A stretch of 64,000 bases of DNA from Dama dama. Its lineage: Eukaryota > Chordata > Mammalia > Artiodactyla > Cervidae. Positions 57,229 through 64,000 of this stretch are shown piece by piece; the stretch's first letter is position 1, and each line of letters begins with the position of its first letter. Below the pieces are notes generated by a model. It did no database searches and was not told the origin of the DNA. It saw only the letters and a list, made by a program, of their open reading frames with translations. The stretch is from assembly GCF_033118175.1 (NCBI RefSeq), contig NC_083688.1, forward strand, positions 1,863,001 through 1,927,000. The letters are read 5' to 3'. Made by a program: the position numbers and the translations under genes.

Positions 57229-57690
57229 ACGTGCACGTATGTGTGTGTCTGTGTGCACTCATGTCTGTGTATACACATATATGTGCATGTGTGTGCACTC
57301 ATGTCTGTGTATACACATATATGTGCATGTGTGTGCACTCATGTCTGTGTATATGCATATATGTGCATGTGTGTGCGCACTCATGTCTGTGTATACACAT
57401 ATATGTGCATGTGTGTGTGCACGCGCATGTCTCTGTATACATATATATGTGCATGTGTGTGCACGCGCATGTCTGTGTACACACATATATGTGCATATGT
57501 GTGCATGTCTCTGTGTATCTGTGTGTGCATATGTGTGTATGTGTGTATGCACGTCTGTGTATACATGTGTGTGTGCATATGTGTGCATGTCTGTGTGTAT
57601 CTGTGTATGCATGTGTGTGTGTGTGCATGTATTTTGTGTATGTGTGTTTATGTGCATATATCTGTGTCTGTGTGTGTGCACAGGCACACG
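57229..57690. repeat. Composite TG-rich satellite with 40-42 bp units
   Basis: The block ATGTCTGTGTATACACATAT recurs at 57261, 57301, 57341 (variant) and 57383, 40-42 bp apart, and then decays into GTGTGCATGTCTGTG text. Alternating purine/pyrimidine runs could favour Z-DNA. Every forward frame is open and reads Cys/Val/His, so the long frame here is not a gene. Confidence 0.93.
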
Positions 57691-58109
57691 TGGGATTTTA
57701 TTTCCCTATCAGCAGTAGCTCTCTGCCCAGCCTCACCGATTCACCGCCCCCCACACTGTACCCCCCTCTCCCCCAGAGCAGCCAGCCAGAGCCTCCAGTT
57801 GGGGCTGTTAATTTTATCTCCTGCCACTTGGAAAGCACAGCAGCTGGCAGGGGAGGGGCAAGGCAGGTGAGCGGTGCCGGCAGCCAGCTCTCTGCAGAGA
57901 GGAAGGCGGGTGGATGGGTGGTGCCCGCAGCCACTGGGGACCCTTGTGACCCCGCTCCACTCAGAAAGGCCCCCATCTCCAGGCAGGGAGGCTCTGGGCT
58001 GTGGCCGCTGACCCCGCCAACGACCCAGGCCTGGATTCCCAGCGCATCCACACACGGGCTCCCGCCTGCTCCCAGGGCTGGGGGCTGAGACTCGGCTCAG
58101 CAGCTGCCA

Positions 58110-58300
58110 CATAAAAGGGCCCCATTGCAGCTCCTGTAAGCACAGACGCTGCGCTTCTCTCTCCCATCACTGACGGCGGCTCCATTTGGGGGCTTTTTGT
58201 CAGTGTTTTTTCCCCTTGGCTGCCATTACTGCTCAGTTCAATATTTAATTTTCCCATAAAGCGAAGACTTGTGCTTTTTCTTCTTTTTCTTGCTGGAGTT
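58110..58300. promoter_or_regulatory. Unique stretch, candidate conserved element
   Basis: GCTCAGTTCAATATTTAATTT, CCATTTGGGGGCTTTTTG and a T-rich run lie in unique sequence without recognised repeat. Confidence 0.3.
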
Positions 58301-58433
58301 CCCCTCCTGCTGGGGGCATCTTGCTTCCTCAGGCTTCTGCTGGGAGAGAGGGGCGTGGGCACAGCTGGGATTTCAGTCCTTCTGAATTGGGCATGGGTGG
58401 GAGGGCAGGACACCTAAGTCCCTCCTCCCAGCT

Positions 58434-58900
58434 CATTCATTGGACAGATGTGTATTGAGCAAACCCATTTCAGGCTCTTGGGTTGCGGCAGTAGACAAAA
58501 GAGTTTCTGTCCTCATGGTGCTTACGTTCTAGTGGGGGGTGTTGGGAAAAAGGCAAGTGTGTGAACTAATACATGAAATAACTACACCTCATGATGTGCT
58601 CTATGAAGAAATGCCAAGTGCTGTGACAGGTAACAGAAGCAGCACCTTGCCTGGACTGGGAGGCAGCATTTGAGCTGAGACTTGAAAGAGAAGCAGGACC
58701 CAACCTTGCACAAAGCTGAGTGGAAGACTTCAGGCAAAGGCAGCAGCAGATGCAAAGGCCCTGGGTTTGAAACGTGCTTAGGGTGTGTATGGGCCAAAAA
58801 AGTCTCAGGATGTTTGGAGCATGGTGTTGACGGGAGGGTCAAGACAAAGCTAGAGGTGGGGGCAGGGCCCACGGCATCGTGAGGTCTTTTGAGTTCCTTC
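58434..58900 (+). repeat. Ancient interspersed repeat, best copy
   Basis: TTCATTGGACAGATGTGTATTG, CTCATGGTGCTTACGTTCTAG, GATGTGCTCTATGAAGAAATG, CATTTGAGCTGAGACTTGAAAG and GATGCAAAGGCCCTGGG follow one another. This is the clearest copy of the family also seen at 18, 1488, 2610, 44980 and 53545. Confidence 0.6.
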
Positions 58901-58999
58901 CAGAGCCCATGTGCTTGTTTGTACTAGGAGAAGTGAGTGAAGGAAGAAAGCAAACAGGAGTTGAAACTGAATCCCTGTGTAGCAGGCTTGTATTAGCTC

Positions 59000-59420
59000 T
59001 GAGGTTAAAGACAAAATTCTAGGCTTCAGAAAGTACACAGTCTAGTGGAGAAACAGACATGGGCCTGGGACAGAATGATAAGCACCCAGGAGTATGTCAA
59101 CAGCAGGATGGTCCAGGGATTCAGTCTGGCAAAATCCTGGAGGGCTGCCTGGAGGAGGCAACCTAAGGCAGTCTGGCAAAATCCTGGAAGGCTGCCTGGA
59201 GGAGGCAACCTAAGGCCAGACCTGAAGGATGAAGCCGTGTTATCAGCAGAAGGACGAGTGTGTCCAGGCCGCAGAGGAGATGAGCCAGGCAAGGAAGGAA
59301 CCTTGGGCAGCTCGGTGTGGCTGGAACAGAGAAGGCTTCCTGGAGGAGACACCCTTTTGAGTACCCTCTTGAAAGAAGCAGAGAGAGACTGGTACAGAGG
59401 ATGGGGAAGACATAGAGAGG
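59000..59420 (+). repeat. Ancient interspersed repeat, further copy
   Basis: AAAGTACACAGTCTAGTGGAG, GGCTGCCTGGAGGAGGCAAC and GCCAGACCTGAAGGATG follow the same order; part of it is tandemly duplicated (next entry). Confidence 0.5.
59122..59215. repeat. 47-bp tandem duplication
   Basis: Units 59122-59168 and 59169-59215 start CAGTCTGGCAAAATCCTGGA and differ at one of 47 positions, so the duplication is recent compared with the old repeat around it. Confidence 0.95.
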
Positions 59421-59489
59421 CAGGACCAAAAAAAGAAAGAAAACAGGAAGCACTGAGGAATATTTATATTCATGAGCACTTTTATATTG

Positions 59490-59690
59490 AGAGTGGTTTT
59501 CTTTCTTTTAAAAAAAATATGGTATCAAGACTAAGAGCTGATTGAAAAAGAGGGCAGTCAATAGAGCAGGCATGCTGAGAGGAAAAGAATGGATTTTTGC
59601 AAATAATACAATTTTGAATTTGTCTGTTCCCTCTCCCACTCCTCCCCAAAATCTAATTGATTACCGCCCCTTGATAAATGACCCCCTGAG
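59490..59690. promoter_or_regulatory. A/T-rich unique stretch
   Basis: TTGCAAATAATACAATTTTG and CAAAATCTAATTGATTACCG, with no repeat recognised. A regulatory role is an inference. Confidence 0.25.
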
Positions 59691-59859
59691 CAGGAGTGTG
59701 TTGAGACCAATTTACAGTGATACCCAAGGAACAGCAGAGATTATCCCTTCCTCCAGACAATAGCCAGTCCTGGGAGGGAGAAGACATTCCCCTACATGTC
59801 CCTCCCAGCCCAGGGAGAAGTGAGAGCACTTGAAGAGGTGATATAAATAACTCCCTTCT

Positions 59860-60090
59860 GTTTGTATAGTACTTTGGCATCCTTGTAGAAGGTTTATGTC
59901 TGTATTCCCATTTGCTACTTCTCTCAAAATCTTTGAAGCTGAAAGTTTGGCAGAATATGTTTTATTGAACCCATTTTATAGATGGGAAGACTGATGCGCA
60001 AGTGGGTCAATTGATTTGCCCAAAGTCCCATGGGATATTGGTAACAGAACGTGGGCTGAAACCTTGGCCTGAGTCTGTCTGAGCTGGTTC
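59860..60090 (-). repeat. MIR SINE
   Basis: CCCATTTTATAGATGGGAAG, TTGATTTGCCCAAAGTCCC and GAACGTGGGCTGAAACCTTG match reverse MIR. Confidence 0.75.
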
Positions 60091-60159
60091 CCTAGGGGGA
60101 TTGGAGGGGGAGCTTCATGGTACAGAGATAATTTTAACTCCACTAGATACAGTTAAAGA

Positions 60160-60440
60160 CTCAGGCCTGCTGGGGTTTATATCAGAACAGGTTTGTGTTC
60201 CCGAATTACAAAAGCCACAGGATGATTTACAGAGTGGAGAGCCATCACATTATCTGCAAAGTGAGTTACGATGACCGAAACAAAGTTCTGCTTTCAAGGG
60301 AAAGACAGGCAATATTTCAGAGTTAATTTCATAAAACTGATCACCGACCATTGCCTCACTGTATTGATGTTAACTGTCGAGTCTAAAATAATTTCAGCTT
60401 CTGCCCCCACTGATGGGCTGGAACAGGGGCCCGCTGTACT
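60160..60440. promoter_or_regulatory. Unique stretch, candidate conserved element
   Basis: TTTACAGAGTGGAGAGCCATC, CACATTATCTGCAAAGTGAG and AGGCAATATTTCAGAGTTAAT show no repeat character and stand out from the surroundings. Confidence 0.3.
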
Positions 60441-60785
60441 GTGCGGCTGTGTTGCATCCAAAGCTGCTTTGCCTTCCCGGATGCTGGATAAAATCAGTAG
60501 AAGAAACTTCTAGCAGGAATTCTCTCTTCTTAAGGCAAAGTCAAAAATTGACTGAGAAGTCTCCCGGCTGGACTCGGGAGTGGTGGATTCAGGGGAGCTC
60601 TATGGTGGTGACCTCGGTCTGACCATGATGGTGAATTCGTAGAGCTGGGGGCCTCTTTCCCATGCACAGGGCCGGGATGACCCAAGCACCGTGGTCTGTC
60701 CACATGGCCTGTAAATTCAGACATAAGCTCTGCCTGCGTCCAGCCTCTTACTGCCTCGACCACTGCTGACTACTGTTTCTCCCTT

Positions 60786-61009
60786 GCGTGTGTGCTTAGT
60801 CGGTCAGTTGTGGCCAACTCTTTCTGACTCCATAGATTGTAGCGCCCAGCCCCCCAATCAGACTCCTCTGTCCATAGAATTCTCCAGGCAAGAATACTGG
60901 AGTGGGTTGCCATTTCCTTCTCCAGGGGATCTTCCTGACCCAGGGATAGAACCTGCGTCTCCTGCACTGGCAGCCGGGTTCCTTACGGTCAGAGCCACCT
61001 GGGAAGCCT
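60786..61009 (-). mobile_element. Bov-tA/BovA SINE
   Basis: GTCAGTTGTGGCCAACTCTTTC, AATTCTCCAGGCAAGAATAC and the reverse head ending GAGCCACCTGGGAAGCC; CCCAGCCCCCCAATCAGACT is a small local change. Confidence 0.95.
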
Positions 61010-61435
61010 GTATTTCTCTCTTGCTCAGGCCACACAGACCTACCTGCTCAGTGTCTCTGGGGAGGGTCATTTCAGGTGTGTGGTATCCACCCTCACCCCC
61101 ACCCAGGAGAGCCTTGCACTAGCACGGACATCCCTGAAGACCCCCTCTCAGAGTCCACAGGAATGAGGCACTTAGGGTGAGTACGGTGGTTACCGCTTCC
61201 GAGGGGCGTGGAGCCACTGGAGATCCAGGGTTTTTGCTGAGGACTCTTTGCCGTAATAAGCCACCTGCATCAAAGCCAGGTGGTCTTGCTCTATCCTGCT
61301 CATTCTGCAGCTCAACTCTGAATTTGAGATTGTCCTTGTGCAGGATCTTTATGCCTGGGGCTGCCGCTGTTCCTGGGTCCATGGGATCTATTCCAGGCAC
61401 AGAGCCAGAAGAGGACCACTTGCCCTGACCTTGGT
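61010..61435. other. Intron, nothing recognised
   Basis: No repeat or gene was accepted here. Confidence 0.4.
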
Positions 61436-61740
61436 CAGAGGCTGTAGCAGGGATGGGGATCGTGAGAAGGGAGAGGAGGCTGGGATTGGAGGAGGCGTGG
61501 GATGGAGACATATGAGGATGTGCACAGAGATGGAGTAGAGATAGGGGTGGGGAGGGCACAGAAATGGAGCTCGGATGGAAAAGGGAATGGGAGGGAGGTG
61601 GAGAAGGAAGAGAGACGGAGCTGGGCTGAACGTGGGGATGCGACTGGAAAAGGAGGTAGAGACAGACACAGAGACGGAGATGGGGATGTGGAAGTAGTCA
61701 GGGAAGAGTAAGCGTGCAGGAAGTCTCCAGACTGAGAGCC
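61436..61740. repeat. Purine-rich GA/GGA degenerate tract
   Basis: GAGATGG-type words recur (GGGATGGAG, CAGAGATGGAG, GACGGAGATGGGGATG) on a strand poor in pyrimidines. It is compatible with triplex-forming DNA; the reverse strand reads Ser/Pro-rich, explaining the open frames. Confidence 0.55.
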
Positions 61741-62182
61741 CAAGAAGCAGCAGTTTGTGGAGGCGAGACTGCCTCCACAGTCAAGGGAAGGGAAGAGAAG
61801 ATGCAGGGAACAGGGCGATGGCGACGCGTGGAGTGAAGCGTCCCAAGGCAGCCAAGGACTCCCAGCGTAGACTCCCGCTGACTGCCTGCACTCAGGGCCC
61901 ACCGGCGGGCAACAGCAAAGCAAGAGGCAGGGTGACATTCTCCCGACACGGCGACGGAGGAATGCTTTGATGGAGACGGTGGGAAGCCTGGGCTTCCACG
62001 CTGATGTGAGCAGCCAGCTCTGCTGTATCATCATCCACACCACGGAAATCCATTGTCTTAAGAGCCTGATTAACTGTACATATTGCTAACACCTGCTCAG
62101 AAACATAACAAGACACAGGAACACGGCTCCCAATCATGGTGTGTGTGGGCGGTGTGCGTGACTTGGGTGCAGATCTCTAGAA

Positions 62183-62183
<1 letters not shown>

Positions 62184-62222
<39 letters not shown>
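62184..62222. repeat. TG dinucleotide microsatellite
   Basis: About 18 TG pairs, nearly pure, hence likely length-variable between individuals. Confidence 0.95.
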
Positions 62223-62319
62223 GGTGTGCTGGGGGAGGGGGCATTCGTGCTGTGCAGAGAATCCTGGGCAGGACCTGTAGGGCACTGCGGCTGGCTGCCG
62301 CTGACTGACGGTGTGACTG

Positions 62320-62375
62320 TAGGCAAATCTCTCTGTCAGACCTCAGTTGTGCTAATCTGTAAAATGGAAGACCAG
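62320..62375 (+). repeat. MIR SINE fragment
   Basis: GACTGTAGGCAAATCTCTCTG and GCTAATCTGTAAAATGGAAG match the forward MIR core. Confidence 0.6.
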
Positions 62376-62835
62376 CGCTCTCCAATAGAAATCTGCCTTT
62401 AATTGCAAGTTTTTTCAGGACCACATTAAGAAAAGGCTTTGAAAAGTGAAAATGAATTGGAATAGCATATTTATTAATTCCAATATATTCTGTGTATTAT
62501 TTCAGGAAGTAACCAATATAAAAATATTCATGATATACTTAAGGTGGCTTTTTAAAAAGTTTTCTTCCAGATTCAGTGTGTATGTTACGCTTACAGCTCA
62601 TTGGAACATGGGGAAGCCACCTCCCAAGTGCTTAAGAGCCACAGACGTGGGTGGCCACGGTACTGAGCAGCAAGGTCCAGGGCACTGTCTGGCCTCCCCG
62701 CTGAACTGTGAACGCCCCCAAAGGCAGATATTTTACTCTCCCAGACAGTAACAACAGGCCTCAAAGAAAGAACACGAATACATTCTTCTGATAAACGCAT
62801 CTGACATGCACTCTCAATGTGCTTTCAGGCTCTGC

Positions 62836-63049
62836 TTCCTTATTTATTTATTTGGCTGTGTCGGGCTCAGGTGGGGCACTCGGAGTTTCCACTGCTTCAC
62901 GCAGGATCGTGGCTGCGCAGACTCTCCAGCTGTGGCCCTCGGGGTTGGCTGCTCCAGGGCAGGTGGGATCTTAGCTCCCCGATCAGGGACCAGACCCACG
63001 TTCCCCACACCACAAGGCGGATTCTTAACCACCCACCAGGGAAGTCCCG
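62836..63049 (-). mobile_element. CHR-type SINE
   Basis: TATTTATTTATTTGGCTGTG, GGATCTTAGCTCCCCGATCAG and the head ending ACCACCCACCAGGGAAGTCC match the reverse CHR SINE. Confidence 0.92.
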
Positions 63050-63183
63050 AGGTTCGACTCTGCTGAATTCTCAGCACGGCATAAGTCCATTTTGCAGATA
63101 AGGAAACAGGTTCAGAGAGGCTGAGCATCTTGCCCAATGTCACACAGCTGGGAAGTGGTACAGCTGGTCTTTGAACCCTGGGT
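63050..63183 (-). repeat. MIR SINE
   Basis: TTTTGCAGATAAGGAAACAG, GTTCAGAGAGGCTGAGCATC and GTCACACAGCTGGGAAGTGG are clear reverse MIR. Confidence 0.85.
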
Positions 63184-63196
63184 AGTGTGATCCAGG

Positions 63197-63424
63197 GGCT
63201 TTCCAGTGGCACTCATTAGTGGTAAAGACCCCGCCTGCCCATGCAGGAGACATAAGAGATGTGGGTTTGATCCCTGGGTCAGGAAGATCCCCTGGAGGAG
63301 GGCATGGCAACCCACTCCAGTATTCTCGCCTGGAGAATCCCAGGGACAGAGGAGCCTGGCGGGGCTATGGTCCATAGGGTTGCCAAGAGTCAGACACAAC
63401 TGAATCGACTTAGCGTGCACACAC
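63197..63424 (+). mobile_element. Bov-tA SINE with target-site duplication
   Basis: GGCTTTCCAGTGGCACTCAT to GAATCGACTTAGCGTGCAC. AGTGTGATYYAGG direct repeats lie near 63184-63196 and 63427-63439 with two differences. The head carries the GACATAAGAGATG variant also seen in the 57004 copy. Confidence 0.95.
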
Positions 63425-63754
63425 GCAGTGTGATTTAGGGTCTATACTCTTAACTATTGTCCTATACTCCCTCTTTCATAATCGTGATACAAACGACAAT
63501 AGTTCAAACTGCTAAACTGTACTGCGGGCTTACTATGTGCTCGGCACCTTGTAAGCATCATCCCATTTACTCCCCAAAGCCCTCCTGTAAGGAAGCTTCT
63601 AGTGTCTGATTACCATTTGCTCAGTGAAAGAAGGAATGAGTGATTTTTAAAGGTGCCCCCTGCCTAGTTCTGAGCCTCTAGGATTCCTGGAGGGTACACT
63701 TATCCCCACATACAGACCACCATGAGCAGGGCCAGAGACGTATGCTGGCTGGTT

Positions 63755-63962
63755 GTGGGCTGGTTAGCCACTCAGTCGTGTCCGACCCTCTTATGGCCCC
63801 AGGGACGGTAGCCCGCCAGCCTCCTCTGTTCACGGGATTTCCCAGATAAGAACACTGGGGTGCCATTTCCTCCTCTAGGGGATCTTCCTGACCCAGGGGT
63901 CAAACGCATCACTCCTGCCTTGCAGGCGGATTCTTTATCATCTGAGCTATCGGAGAAGCCCC
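63755..63962 (-). mobile_element. Bov-tA/BovA SINE
   Basis: ACTCAGTCGTGTCCGACCCTC, ACGGTAGCCCGCCAGCCTCC and the reverse head ending GAGCTATCGGAGAAGCCCC. Confidence 0.94.
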
Positions 63963-64000
63963 ACCAGAGAATTTTGCGAAGCTCTAATCGACATGGTCCC

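Noticed and set aside
56936..58088. Long Cys/Val-rich open frames (up to 285 aa) over the TG tract
   Set aside because: All forward frames of a TG-rich repeat remain open and read CVCV-type text. They begin inside a SINE or simple repeat.

Overview
The window is mammalian nuclear DNA from a ruminant, most likely a bovid (cattle, sheep, goat or a relative). The evidence is about twenty ruminant tRNA-derived SINEs (Bov-tA/BovA type), a long BovB (RTE) LINE fragment, cetartiodactyl CHR-type SINEs, and many L1, L2, MIR and MER5-type fossils. The sequence alone does not separate the bovid species. There are no bacterial, viral or plasmid genes, no operons and no CRISPR array.

I recognise one protein-coding segment: a 119-bp internal exon at 36726-36844 (+) of IGSF21, an Ig-superfamily synaptic adhesion protein. 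It encodes the last strands of the first Ig domain, has good splice sites, and leaves both codon phases as expected for that gene. The flanking exons were looked for by eye and not found. I therefore read 1-36725 as intron upstream and 36845-64000 as intron downstream, with the gene on the + strand. The many other open frames lie in repeats or GC-rich intron and do not look like genes.

Layout. Positions 1-11500 hold ancient repeats, three Bov-tA SINEs, an 18-bp minisatellite and a diverged local duplication (4490-4730 and 6311-6510). At 11514-11930 is a GC-rich minisatellite with six identical 50-bp units. From 12500 to 32000 there are L1 3' ends, SINEs and MIRs, including a MIR split by a BovB tail near 19434. 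From 32590 to 36725 there is a CpG-rich block, SINE insertions and a degenerate GTCACC-rich stretch. After the exon come a mosaic minisatellite (39064-39379), two CpG-rich blocks (41070-41315 and 42310-42500), and the BovB fragment (43574-44950). Further on are nested L1/SINE blocks, a CpG-rich hAT/MIR block near 54200-54470, a long TG-rich composite satellite (57229-57690) and more SINEs to the end.

No undescribed biological system is evident. The points most worth checking are the perfect 50-bp G-rich array, the UG-rich tract just after the exon's 5' splice site, the intragenic CpG-rich blocks, and several A/T-rich unique stretches that look like candidate conserved enhancers. Repeat names come from remembered consensus sequences and boundaries are approximate, usually within 5-20 bp.
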